Positions 1 to 7,749 of a DNA stretch of 64,000 bases are shown here, one piece after another; position 1 is the stretch's first letter; each line of letters opens with the position of its first letter. The notes below the pieces were generated by a model. The model saw only the letters and a program-made list of their open reading frames with translations. It was not told where the DNA came from and did no database searches. Both the position numbers and the translations under genes were made by a program. The stretch comes from Gemmiger formicilis (GTDB lineage Bacteria > Bacillota > Clostridia > Oscillospirales > Ruminococcaceae), in NCBI RefSeq assembly GCF_900167555.1, contig NZ_FUYF01000010.1, forward strand, positions 44,036 through 108,035, written 5' to 3'.

Positions 1-2
1 CC

Positions 3-1049
3 ACCGCCACGACGCTGAAGGCGGGCGGCGACAGCTACAGCGTCGTTATCGTCGATAAGACCGACACGCCGACGCTGGACGATATTTTCAATATGGAGTT
101 CGAGACGACGACCACCGATGAGAACGGCAGCAGCGTAAAGGAGACGCACACCCTCGGTGAGTTCGCGACCCGCACTACGACGGCGGGCTATACGACGATT
201 GCCCGCGAGAACGGCTCCCGCAAGCTGGCCGTGACGAGCGAGACCGCCAACGGCTACAACACGACGCTGCTCTCCCGCGAGCTGGAGCCGCAGCTGGCCG
301 CACTGGACCTGCCCGACGGCGTGACCGCCGAGCTGGCCGGTGAGACGACCCAGGTCACCGAGATGCTGAGCCAGATGGCAAAAATGCTTGCACTGGCATT
401 GGCTTTTGTCTATTTTGTCATGGTGGCGCAGTTCCAGAGCCTGCTGTCGCCGTTCATTGTTCTGTTCACGATCCCGCTGGCCTTCACCGGCGGTATGCTC
501 GGCCTGATGGCTGCCGGTGAGCAGCTGTCGCTGATCTCGCTGATGGGCTTCCTGGTCCTGATGGGCGTCGTCGTCAACAACGGCATTGTGTTTGTGGACT
601 ACGCCAACCAGCTGCGCATCGGCGGGCTGGAGCGCACCGATGCCCTTGTGGCGACGGGCCGCACCCGTATGCGCCCGATCCTGATGACGACGCTGACGAC
701 GGTGCTGGCGATGGTCACGATGCTGTTCGGCACCGACATGGCCAGCGAGATGAGCACCGGCATGGCCATTGTCATCATCGGCGGTCTGAGCTACGCCACG
801 CTGATGACGCTGTTCGTCGTGCCTGTGCTGTATGACCTGTTCTACCGCAGGCCGCCGGTCAATATTGACGTCGGTGATGACGGTCTGGACGACCTGCCCG
901 ACGATGCGGCCGAGTTTGCGGCAGAGTTCGCCGCCCGCCGCGCCGCCGAGGCTGCATCCGCGCCCCGCCGCCCGGATCTGAGCCGCGCGGCCCGTGCGCC
1001 GGAGGAAAACGACGGGGAGAAAAAGGAGGCCGACCATGACAATGGATAA
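3..1049 (+). CDS. RND family efflux transporter, C-terminal part (partial at window start)
   Basis: The frame is open from base 3, so about the last 348 residues of a protein of roughly 1000 residues are seen. They hold a piece of the second periplasmic loop, then five hydrophobic segments with the look of the C-terminal membrane half of HAE1/AcrB/SwrC-type RND exporters (a conserved GVVVNNGIVFVDYAN stretch, then GRTRMRPILMTTLTT and a VVPVLYD end). An acidic, Ala/Arg-rich cytoplasmic tail closes it. Proton-driven export of drugs or amphiphiles is the family role; the substrate is unknown. Its stop at 1047-1049 lies inside the next gene (14-base overlap), so the two are probably translated together and the TetR protein is the likely repressor of the pump. 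Confidence 0.88.
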   Translation, partial: TATTLKAGGDSYSVVIVDKTDTPTLDDIFNMEFETTTTDENGSSVKETHTLGEFATRTTTAGYTTIARENGSRKLAVTSETANGYNTTLLSRELEPQLAALDLPDGVTAELAGETTQVTEMLSQMAKMLALALAFVYFVMVAQFQSLLSPFIVLFTIPLAFTGGMLGLMAAGEQLSLISLMGFLVLMGVVVNNGIVFVDYANQLRIGGLERTDALVATGRTRMRPILMTTLTTVLAMVTMLFGTDMASEMSTGMAIVIIGGLSYATLMTLFVVPVLYDLFYRRPPVNIDVGDDGLDDLPDDAAEFAAEFAARRAAEAASAPRRPDLSRAARAPEENDGEKKEADHDNG

Positions 1050-1626
1050 CCATGCAGCCCGCAAGGCTGCCGTCTACGAGGCTGCCCTGCAGCTGATCGC
1101 CCGGGGCGTCAGCCCCGCCGCTATGACTATCCAACAGCTGGCCGATACGGCAGGCATTGGAAAAGGTACGGTGTACGGCTATTTTTCCTCAAAGGAGGAG
1201 ATTCTGCAGGGCCTGGCCGAATACTGCTTTGCCCGGGAAAACGAACGCATCCGCGTCCTGTTTGCCGACTGCTGCACCCTGGCCGGGCTGGAGGAGCGGG
1301 CGGTAGCCTATTTGCAGGACATTGCCTCCAACCGGATGGGCGATTATAAGATGATTGCCCAGGCGCTGGGCACGACGGGAAGGTGCGAATCTGTGCCCGC
1401 CTGTGCGGACGAGCTGCGGGACATCATGCGCACGCTGCTCATACGCCTGCAGGCTGCGGGGGAGATCGACCCCGCGGTAAGTTTGGAATACTGCTGCACC
1501 GCGATCTTTTCCGCCGTTGTCGGCGGCCTGATCGGACTGTGCTTTACTGCGGAATGCGGGATACAGAGCGCCCTGCCGGAGAATTTAAAAATGATGCTGC
1601 ATCGGACATTACAGGTGCAGCAATAA
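1036..1626 (+). CDS. TetR family transcriptional regulator
   Basis: 196 residues. Start chosen at ATG 1036 because AAAGGAGG ends seven bases before it; an in-frame ATG at 994 lies inside the pump gene and has no such site. The N-terminal 60 residues form a TetR helix-turn-helix (TIQQLADTAGIGKGTVYGYFSSKEEIL), followed by an all-helical ligand domain that is not recognisable in detail. The gene overlaps the RND pump gene and is followed at once by a strong terminator, so it looks like the last cistron of an efflux operon that it probably autoregulates. The ligand is unknown. Confidence 0.9.
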   Translation: MTMDNHAARKAAVYEAALQLIARGVSPAAMTIQQLADTAGIGKGTVYGYFSSKEEILQGLAEYCFARENERIRVLFADCCTLAGLEERAVAYLQDIASNRMGDYKMIAQALGTTGRCESVPACADELRDIMRTLLIRLQAAGEIDPAVSLEYCCTAIFSAVVGGLIGLCFTAECGIQSALPENLKMMLHRTLQVQQ

Positions 1627-1628
1627 AA

Positions 1629-1667
1629 AGCAGCCCGTGAGCGACAGTGCTCACGGGCTGCTTTGTG
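1629..1667 (+). terminator. Rho-independent terminator after the pump-tetR operon
   Basis: A perfect 14-bp stem (AGCAGCCCGTGAGC and its complement) with a six-base loop, followed by TTT, starts three bases after the tetR stop codon. Confidence 0.85.
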
Positions 1668-1671
1668 CTTA

Positions 1672-1843
1672 GGCAACACCGCATAATTCCCGCCTTACGG
1701 CTTAAGCACCGCTCCGGCGGCTGCGGCACGGCATCTGCGTTGCCAAAATGCTCGATAATACACAAAGTATTATCTGCGCTTTTGGCTTAGCAGCTGCCGC
1801 ACCTCGCTCGCCGTATCGGCACTTAGAATTATGCGGTATTGCC
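1672..1843. repeat. MITE-like element with 18-bp terminal inverted repeats
   Basis: Left end GGCAACACCGCATAATTC (1672-1689) and right end GAATTATGCGGTATTGCC (1826-1843) are inverted repeats matching at 17 of 18 positions. The 136-base interior has smaller dyads (for example AATACACAAAGTATT near 1756) and no plausible gene. Size and ends are those of a miniature inverted-repeat element or a mobile intergenic cassette. It sits between two convergent genes, just past the tetR terminator and seven bases before the RpiR stop codon. Confidence 0.8.
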
Positions 1844-1849
1844 CTTATA

Positions 1850-2695
1850 TTACAGCAGCTTACTCCCTAGCGCGCGGCTTGTGCGGGAGAGGGAGAGGTT
1901 GGCAAGCTCCTGATTGTCCAGCGTGTAGCGCAGGACGAGGACGTTCGCCACAAAGAGGACGGCCAGCTTGACCGGCATGCTGCCGGAGTCGAGCGGGCTT
2001 TCTTTGGCGCCGCACAGAAGCACGACATCGGCCAGCGCTGCGCCGGGGGCGTCGCTGTAGTGGGTGAGCAGGATGACCTTGGCACCGTTCTCCCTGGCCA
2101 AATGCAGCGTGTCCATCATATCCCGCGTCGCGCCGGAGTAGGAGACAAAGACCACGACGTCCTCGGGGCCCATCAGGCTGGCGGCGATGGCCTGCATGTG
2201 GCTGTCGCCTGCCGTGCGGAACTTGGTGGAGAGCATCGAGAACCGCGCCCAGATGTCGCAGGCCAGTATATAGCTGCCGCCCTGCCCGAAAAAGAACACC
2301 TGCCGCGCCCGCTGCAAAAGCGTGGCCGCGCGGTCCACCGACTCGGGGTCCAGCGCGCTGCGGGTGCCGTTCAGTGCCTCGATGGCTGTGTTGTAGGCGT
2401 GGGTGCAGAGCGTCTGGGTGTCAACGCCCGGCTCCAGCTTGAGTGAGACCGGCATCGCCGTGGCCGTGGCCTTCGCCAGCGCGATCTTCATCTCATTATA
2501 GCCGTCAAAGCCCAGGGCGCGGCAGAAACGGAAAATCGTAGCCTCTGCCACACCGCAGGCCTTTGCCAGCGATGAGATCGACAGGTATTGTGCGTCCTCT
2601 GCGTGCTGCATAAGGTAATCTGCAACGATGATGCCGGATTTCGTCAGGCTGTCGCGCTTGGCGCGCAGCATATCCCAAAAACTTTGCTCTGCCAT
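1850..2695 (-). CDS. RpiR family regulator with SIS domain, likely regulator of sialic acid catabolism
   Basis: 281 residues from ATG 2695, preceded by an AAAGGA site; a longer in-frame start at 2767 runs into repeat sequence and is not favoured. Residues 1-75 form the RpiR helix-turn-helix (SISSLAKACGVAEATIFRFCRALGF). Residues about 125-265 form a SIS sugar-phosphate-binding domain (FFGQGGSYILA, VVVFVSYSGATRD). Firmicute RpiR proteins next to nan genes act as sialic acid regulators sensing a phosphorylated amino sugar such as ManNAc-6-P (established for related systems; inferred here). It is divergent from the nan operon with the SGNH esterase gene between, so it could control both directions from the 3.5-4.0 kb intergenic region. 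Confidence 0.85.
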   Translation of the reverse strand: MAEQSFWDMLRAKRDSLTKSGIIVADYLMQHAEDAQYLSISSLAKACGVAEATIFRFCRALGFDGYNEMKIALAKATATAMPVSLKLEPGVDTQTLCTHAYNTAIEALNGTRSALDPESVDRAATLLQRARQVFFFGQGGSYILACDIWARFSMLSTKFRTAGDSHMQAIAASLMGPEDVVVFVSYSGATRDMMDTLHLARENGAKVILLTHYSDAPGAALADVVLLCGAKESPLDSGSMPVKLAVLFVANVLVLRYTLDNQELANLSLSRTSRALGSKLL

Positions 2696-2735
2696 GATGG
2701 AGGGTCCTTTCTGCTGTGGTGTGTTGCGGAACTTG

Positions 2736-2812
2736 GCCCCCTCTGGCGCAAGTGCTACCTCCCCCATGTCGGGAGAGGCTGTCTCGCAGAGGGAGGCAAG
2801 GAGGCTGGCCGC
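2736..2812. repeat. Degenerate palindromic intergenic repeat
   Basis: GGCCCCCTCTGGCGCAAG, then CTCCCCCATGTCGGGAGAGG and CTCGCAGAGGGAGGCAAGGAGG, resemble the CCTCCCTCTGCGAGGGAGG palindrome family seen at 7.4, 34.4, 37.6 and 48.2 kb. It fills the gap between the SGNH gene end and the RpiR start. Confidence 0.5.
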
Positions 2813-2821
2813 TGCTATTAC

Positions 2822-3490
2822 TTATAATGTATCCCCGGTCAGCGCCTTCTGCAAGGCTTTGGCCAGGACTTTGTGGGACTGGACGGTCATGTGCATGCCG
2901 TCAAGGGGCGAGCAGCCCGCGCCGGGCAGTTTGTTGGCGTCCAGGAACCGCACGTTGGCGATGTCCTTCAGCATCGGCTCCAGCTGGGCGGCAATGCCGG
3001 CGCAGCGTTCATGGCAGCCGGTGCCCATGGCATCTTTAAAAATCAGGTGGTCGTACTCCGGCGTGATGGACGGCGGAACGATGACGAGCACGTCCGGCCT
3101 GGCGTTGTCGCGCCAGCATTCGGTGTGCAGGGCCTTCTTGACGAGCCGCACGATGCCCAGAGAGATCAGATGGGAATTGCAGCCGAACCGCTCCTTGCTG
3201 TCGTTCGTGCCCAGCATGATCGTCACGGTGTCCAGCGGCGCGTGGCTCATCAGGATCGGCGTGATGCCCCGCAGCCCGTTCATACCTTCTGTAATAGGGT
3301 CGTCAAACACGGCGGTGCGCCCGGGCAGCCCCTCTTCGACCACGCTCCAGCCGTCGCCCAGCAGGTCCTGCAGCACCATCGGGTAGCGCTCATCATCGCC
3401 GTAGCGCCCGTCGCGGGCAGGGTCATAGCCGTAGGTGTTGGAATCGCCGAAGCAGAGTACCCGGCGGCGGGTCATATTTTCATAATTCAT
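2822..3490 (-). CDS. SGNH/GDSL hydrolase (candidate sialate or carbohydrate O-acetylesterase)
   Basis: 222 residues from ATG 3490, with an AAAGGGAG site upstream. The SGNH blocks are clear: nucleophile Ser17 in GDSNTYG, oxyanion Asn96 in GTND, and Asp197/His200 in LDGMH. There is no signal peptide, so it acts in the cytoplasm. SGNH enzymes remove O-acetyl or other ester groups. Its place between the RpiR regulator and the nan operon suggests it removes O-acetyl groups from imported sialic acid so that the lyase can act (inference from context; the sequence alone does not fix the substrate). A thioesterase or arylesterase role is the alternative. Confidence 0.82.
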   Translation of the reverse strand: MNYENMTRRRVLCFGDSNTYGYDPARDGRYGDDERYPMVLQDLLGDGWSVVEEGLPGRTAVFDDPITEGMNGLRGITPILMSHAPLDTVTIMLGTNDSKERFGCNSHLISLGIVRLVKKALHTECWRDNARPDVLVIVPPSITPEYDHLIFKDAMGTGCHERCAGIAAQLEPMLKDIANVRFLDANKLPGAGCSPLDGMHMTVQSHKVLAKALQKALTGDTL

Positions 3491-3516
3491 AAAAAAGGCT
3501 CCCTTTCTTAAAAAAT

Positions 3517-3840
3517 GAAAAGTTATTTCGTTCCTTCCATTATATAGGGAAATACCCGCGCTTGCAAGAGGCTTTTTCCCGGAAAAAGCGGCCCGTTTTT
3601 GTGCAAATGTGCAAAAATTGAGACGGATCGCGTGAAAAGGATGTTTCATTTTGACATCTTGTATTTTTTTGACAAAAGGGGTATCCTACTACCAAAGCAA
3701 AGGCGCTTACCCGTAAATGTAACGGGTGAGCGCCTTTTTGCTTTACAGCACCAAAGCGCGCGCGATAGAAAATTTTCAAAGGTAAAAGTTGTTTTCATTT
3801 TGTAATAAATCAAAAAAGAGGCGATTTTCCCATGAAAATC
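3517..3840. promoter_or_regulatory. Cluster of GAAA/TTTC inverted repeats, candidate RpiR operators
   Basis: The 546-base gap between the divergent SGNH and SBP genes carries several short dyads of the same kind: GAAA-N5-TTTC at 3517-3529, TGAAA-N6-TTTCA at 3633-3648, GAAAATTTTC at 3768-3777, and GATTTTC-N4-GAAAATC at 3823-3840. A further GAAAA-N3-TTTTC lies inside the nan promoter spacer (3948-3960). RpiR proteins are often reported to bind such dyads; assignment to this regulator is inference. Confidence 0.45.
3694..3743. terminator. Hairpin with T/A-rich flanks in the nan intergenic region
   Basis: AAGGCGCT-T-ACCCGT pairs with ACGGGT-G-AGCGCCTT around a seven-base loop, flanked by AAAGCA and TTTTTGCTTT, so it could stop transcription in either direction. 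It would insulate the two divergent units; no gene end lies next to it. Confidence 0.55.
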
Positions 3841-3937
3841 AAGAAAAACCGATAGAAACGCATGTATTTTGCAACTATGTGGATGAGATTTGTGCAGCAT
3901 GTACAAAAACGACAGTTTTTCTTGGCTATTTCACCTC

Positions 3938-3966
3938 TGGACAAAATGAAAAAAGTTTTCTAAAAT
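3938..3966 (+). promoter_or_regulatory. Promoter of the nan ABC transporter operon
   Basis: -35 TGGACA (3938-3943), 17-base spacer, -10 TAAAAT (3961-3966). The spacer holds the perfect dyad GAAAA-AAG-TTTTC (3948-3960), a good position for repression by the divergent RpiR protein. The predicted start near 3973 gives a leader of about 64 bases. Confidence 0.7.
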
Positions 3967-4036
3967 AGAGACATCACGAGGGACACAGAACGAAGATGCC
4001 CCACAAAGGCCGAAAGGCAAAAAAGGAGAAAAACCT

Positions 4037-5404
4037 ATGAAGAAGCAAGTTTCCGCGATCCTGGCCGCCAGCATGGCAGCCAGCATGCTCGTCGCCTGCG
4101 GCGGCTCCACTTCCAGCGCAGCGACCTCTACCGCAACTGCTGAGAGCACCTCTACCGCCTCCAGCGAGGCCGCTCCCGCGGAGTCCACCGCCGATGCCGG
4201 TCAGGCTGCTGACATTACGCTGTGGACCTACCCCATCGGCAAGTGGGGCGATTCCGAGTCCGTTGATGCGCTGCTGGCAGACTTCAACGCCCAGTATCCT
4301 GACATCCACGTCACCGTCGAGTACCTCGACTACACCAACGGCGACGACCAGGTCAACACCGCTATCGAGGGCGGCAGCGCACCTGACATCGTCATGGAAG
4401 GACCCGAGCGTCTGGTTGCCAACTGGGGCGCCAAGGGCCTGATGGCCGATCTGAGCGACCTGTGGACCGACGACCAGAAGGCCGACATCAGCGCCAGCGT
4501 TGAGGCCGCCTGCAAGGATTCCTCCGGCGCTTACTACGAGTTCCCGCTCTGCATGACCGCACACTGCATGGCCATCAACAAGACCGTGTTTGAGGCTGCC
4601 GGTGCTATGCAGTATGTCGATGCCGAGAACCACACCTGGACCACCGACAACTTCCTGAAGGCTGTGCAGGCCGTCTACGACTCCGGCAAGACCGACGTCG
4701 GCGCGATCTACTGCAGCGGCCAGGGCGGCGACCAGGGCACCCGCGCCATCATCAACAACATGTACGGCGGCACCTTCACCGATGCAGCCCACACCAAGTA
4801 CACCGCTGATTCTGCCGAGAACGTCAAGGCAATCGAGACCCTGTACAACCAGGACGGCATCAACTTTGACGCCTCCATCAACGGCGGCGAGGAAATCACC
4901 CTCTTCCGCAACGGCACCCTGCAGATGGCCTTCTGCTGGAACATTGCCCAGCAGACCAACGCTGACAACAGCGCAGCCGGCACGACCAACAGCGGCGACG
5001 ACATCCTGTTCATGGCGTTCCCGACTGAGTCCGGCGACCCCGCACTGTGCGGCGGCATCTGGGGCTTCGGCGTGTTTGACAACGGCGACGAAAACAAGAT
5101 CGCTGCTTCCAAGACCTTCATCAACTTCATGGCCAACTCTGACGAGACCGCAAAGGCCGTCAAGACCTCTACTTACTTCTCCGTCAAGAACTCTCTGTCC
5201 GACCTGTACAAGGACGACGAGGTCATGAACGAGTACCAGAAGCTCATGCCTTACCTGGGCGACTACTATCAGGTCACTCCCGGCTGGGCCGAGGCTCGTA
5301 CCGCTTGGTGGAACATGCTGCAGCAGGTTGGCCAGGGCACTGACGTGACCACCGCCGTTACCGAGTTCTGCAACACCGCCAACGCAGCGGCCAGCGCATC
5401 CTGA
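4037..5404 (+). CDS. ABC transporter substrate-binding lipoprotein, predicted sialic acid
   Basis: 455 residues with a strong AAAGGAG site. Residues 1-21 form a lipoprotein signal peptide ending in the lipobox LVAC, so Cys21 would be lipidated and the protein held on the outer face of the membrane. A Ser/Thr/Ala-rich linker to about residue 55 precedes a family 1 carbohydrate-binding fold (ADITLWTYPIGKWGD, then APDIVMEGPERLVANW). It is the first gene of the nan operon, followed by two permeases. SatA/MsmE-type proteins in such clusters bind N-acetylneuraminate; the specificity is inferred from the downstream nanA, nanE and nanK. No ATPase gene is nearby, so a shared MsmK-type ATPase is likely. 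Confidence 0.9.
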   Translation: MKKQVSAILAASMAASMLVACGGSTSSAATSTATAESTSTASSEAAPAESTADAGQAADITLWTYPIGKWGDSESVDALLADFNAQYPDIHVTVEYLDYTNGDDQVNTAIEGGSAPDIVMEGPERLVANWGAKGLMADLSDLWTDDQKADISASVEAACKDSSGAYYEFPLCMTAHCMAINKTVFEAAGAMQYVDAENHTWTTDNFLKAVQAVYDSGKTDVGAIYCSGQGGDQGTRAIINNMYGGTFTDAAHTKYTADSAENVKAIETLYNQDGINFDASINGGEEITLFRNGTLQMAFCWNIAQQTNADNSAAGTTNSGDDILFMAFPTESGDPALCGGIWGFGVFDNGDENKIAASKTFINFMANSDETAKAVKTSTYFSVKNSLSDLYKDDEVMNEYQKLMPYLGDYYQVTPGWAEARTAWWNMLQQVGQGTDVTTAVTEFCNTANAAASAS

Positions 5405-5443
5405 ACCTCCTGAAAAAACCTCCGGTTTGTAACTAAACCCCAC

Positions 5444-5490
5444 GGCGTCCGACCTCTGACCTGAAACGCAGCGGTGGGACGCCACTTTTA
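5444..5490 (+). terminator. Possible attenuating hairpin between binding-protein and permease genes
   Basis: GGCGTCC (5444-5450) pairs with GGACGCC (5477-5483), followed by ACTTTTA. It is a weak terminator, or an RNA-stabilising hairpin, of the sort that keeps binding protein levels above permease levels. Confidence 0.4.
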
Positions 5491-5532
5491 TCGAATGAAC
5501 CCGTGACTTTAAAACAGAAGGGAGCGATCCTC

Positions 5533-6453
5533 TTGGCACATACCGCAGTTGCCAAAAAGCAGAGCGAGCCGAAGATGAGCCGCGCGCTTGTCCGGCAGGA
5601 GACCATCGCCGGTTACCTGTTCCTGCTGCCCAGCCTCATCTTCTTTATCGGCTTTGTCATCTATCCCATGGTGATGTGCATCTTCACCAGCTTCTTTGAC
5701 TCTAGCATGAACCGCGCCGATGTGTTCATCGGCCTGCAGAACTATGTGGAGCTGTTCCACGACAGCGTCTTTCTGGGCGCACTGCGCAACACGCTGATCA
5801 TTGTTGTCGTGTCGGTGCCCATCACCTGCATCTTCTCGCTGTGGGTGGCGTCCGCCATCGTCAACATGCCGCCGTGGGCGACCTCGCTGTTCCGCGTCAT
5901 CTTCTATCTGCCCGTCGTCACCGGCTCTGTCGCTGTTACCGTCGTGTGGAAGTGGATGTTCAACAACTACTACGGCATCTTCAACTATCTGGGCAAGTCG
6001 ATGGGCCTCCTTGACCAGAACATCAACTGGCTGGGCGATACCCGCTACGCGCTGGCCTGCATCATCCTGATCCTGCTCACGACCTCTGTCGGCCAGCCCA
6101 TCGTGCTGTATGTCTCCGCGCTCGGCAACGTGGACCAGTCCCTGGTCGAGGCCGCTGAGGTGGACGGTGCCACGAAGCTGCAGGCCTTCTGGAAGATCAA
6201 GTGGCCGCAGATCATGCCCACCACGCTGTACATCCTGGTCATCACGACGATCAACTCCTTCCAGTGCTTCGCGCTGATCCAGCTGCTGACGTCCGGCGGC
6301 CCGAACCACTCCACCGATACCATCATGTATTACATCTACTACACAGCCTTCAAGCTGTACCGCTACGGCTACGGCAACGCGATGGGCGTTATCCTCGCCA
6401 TCATGATCGCCGTTCTGTCCGCTGTGCAGTTCAAGGTCACGCGGTCTGATTGA
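5533..6453 (+). CDS. ABC transporter permease, MalF/UgpA-like, predicted sialic acid
   Basis: 306 residues if started at TTG 5533, which has AAGGGAG about nine bases upstream; GTG 5503 in the same frame has no such site. Six membrane segments are visible, starting at GYLFLLPSLIFFIGFVIYP. The cytoplasmic EAA loop is EAAEVDGATKLQAFWKIKWP near residue 220. Together with the next permease it forms the membrane channel for the sugar bound by the upstream lipoprotein. The stop codon is 17 bases before the next start, in the same operon. Confidence 0.92.
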   Translation: MAHTAVAKKQSEPKMSRALVRQETIAGYLFLLPSLIFFIGFVIYPMVMCIFTSFFDSSMNRADVFIGLQNYVELFHDSVFLGALRNTLIIVVVSVPITCIFSLWVASAIVNMPPWATSLFRVIFYLPVVTGSVAVTVVWKWMFNNYYGIFNYLGKSMGLLDQNINWLGDTRYALACIILILLTTSVGQPIVLYVSALGNVDQSLVEAAEVDGATKLQAFWKIKWPQIMPTTLYILVITTINSFQCFALIQLLTSGGPNHSTDTIMYYIYYTAFKLYRYGYGNAMGVILAIMIAVLSAVQFKVTRSD

Positions 6454-6470
6454 GAAGGAGGGAAATGACT

Positions 6471-7406
6471 ATGGATACCAAAAAGAAAAAAAAGAAGATT
6501 TCCCCCTACATGGTGTTCAGCACCATCGTCATCATCCTGCTGGCCATCGCGTTCGCGTTCCCGCTGTACTGGATCCTGACGGGCTCCTTTAAGACGCAGA
6601 TCTCCATCAACTCCACCACCCCTGAATGGTGGCCGAGCGAGTGGGTCATGACGAACTATGATAAGCTGTTCAGCCGCCAGAAGTCCCCGCTGTGGGAGTT
6701 CGCGGTGCCGTTCAGCAGCCACTTCAGCGCGGACGGAAAGGACATCATCTGGTGGGCCGGTCCCCAGGTGCCCGCCGCTGTGCGCTGGCTCATCAACACG
6801 GTCTTTATGGCCGTTGCCTCGATGATCCTGACCTGCATCACCTCCGCTATGGCGGGCTATGCGCTGGCCAAAAAGCGCTTTGTGGGCCGCAGCATCCTCT
6901 TTACCCTGATCGTCTGCGCCATGGCGCTGCCGAAGCAGGTCATCCTGATCCCCCTGCTGCGCGAGATGAGCAGCCTGCAGCTCTACAACACGATCTGGGC
7001 GGTCATCTTCCCCATCGTCGGCTGGCCGTTCGGCGTATTCCTGATGAAGCAGTTCAGTGAGGGCATCCCCGGCGAGATGCTGGAGGCCGCCCGCATCGAC
7101 GGCGCGAGCGAGGCCAAGACCTTTGTCCGCATTGCGCTGCCCATGATCAAGCCGGGCATCGGCGCACTGGCCATCTTCACCTTCATCAACTCGTGGAACG
7201 ATTACTTCATGCAGTTGATCATGCTGTCCAGCACCAGCAAGCTGACGATCTCTCTTGGTATCGCCAAGCTGCAGGCCGAGAACTCCACCGACTACGGCCT
7301 GATCATGGCCGGTGCCGCGCTGGCAGCCGTGCCCATCATCATCGTGTTCCTGGCCTTCCAGAAGTACTTCACGAAGGGCATCACGATGGGCGCTGTCAAG
7401 GGCTAA
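6471..7406 (+). CDS. ABC transporter permease, MalG/UgpE-like, predicted sialic acid
   Basis: 311 residues from ATG 6471, chosen because GAAGGAGGG ends eight bases before it; ATG 6465 is too close to that site. It starts with a lysine-rich cytoplasmic stretch, then six membrane segments and the EAA loop EAARIDGASEAKTFVRIALP near residue 210. It partners the preceding permease. The gene is followed by 343 bases of palindromic repeats before nanA, so mRNA processing or differential expression between transport and catabolic genes is likely. Confidence 0.92.
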   Translation: MDTKKKKKKISPYMVFSTIVIILLAIAFAFPLYWILTGSFKTQISINSTTPEWWPSEWVMTNYDKLFSRQKSPLWEFAVPFSSHFSADGKDIIWWAGPQVPAAVRWLINTVFMAVASMILTCITSAMAGYALAKKRFVGRSILFTLIVCAMALPKQVILIPLLREMSSLQLYNTIWAVIFPIVGWPFGVFLMKQFSEGIPGEMLEAARIDGASEAKTFVRIALPMIKPGIGALAIFTFINSWNDYFMQLIMLSSTSKLTISLGIAKLQAENSTDYGLIMAGAALAAVPIIIVFLAFQKYFTKGITMGAVKG

Positions 7407-7435
7407 ACCCGGGAACGGGCGGCGACGTGGAGTTC

Positions 7436-7530
7436 TCTCCCTCCGGCCTTCGGCCACCTCCCTCGCAGAGGGAGGCAAGGCCCCCGGCCTCCTCTGCGAG
7501 GGGGCTGTCGCCGCAGCGACTGGGGGAGAG
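7436..7530. repeat. Palindromic intergenic repeat (CCTCCCTCGCAGAGGGAGG family)
   Basis: CCTCCCTCGCAGAGGGAGG (inside 7455-7475) and the related CCTCTGCGAGGGGGCTG arm are combined with CTCCCTCCGGCCTTCGGCC and GGGGGAGAGAACC arms. The block can fold on itself. The same modules recur at 2.7, 34.4, 37.6 and 48.2 kb. Confidence 0.7.
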
Positions 7531-7565
7531 AACCTCGCCATTACCCGAAGCCTACCCCTACACGA

Positions 7566-7715
7566 AGCCTTCCCCCTTGGGGGAAGGTGTCTGTGGCCCC
7601 GACCACAGACGGATGAGGGGCAGCCTGCCGGAGATTGCCCGCAAACGGGCCGTGTCAGCAGGCTCCGCCCTCATCAGTCACCTTCGGTGACAGCTTCCCC
7701 CTCGGGGGAAGCCTT
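7566..7715. repeat. 150-bp palindromic element, copy A (inside the nan operon)
   Basis: The left arm AGCCTTCCCCCTTGGGGGAA and the right arm TTCCCCCTCGGGGGAAGCCT are near inverted repeats, with matching GATGAGGG / CCCTCATC inner arms. Copy B at 9152-9295 shares both ends and the CTCCGCCCTCATCAGTCACC part. It lies 35 bases before nanA. Confidence 0.8.
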
Positions 7716-7749
7716 TACATACAGTTTTACGAACAGGGAGTGTTTGTAT

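Noticed and set aside
7312..7749. A 146-codon N-terminal extension of nanA
   Set aside because: It overlaps the permease gene and repeat DNA; the lyase homology begins at ATG 7750 and catalytic residue numbering fits that start.
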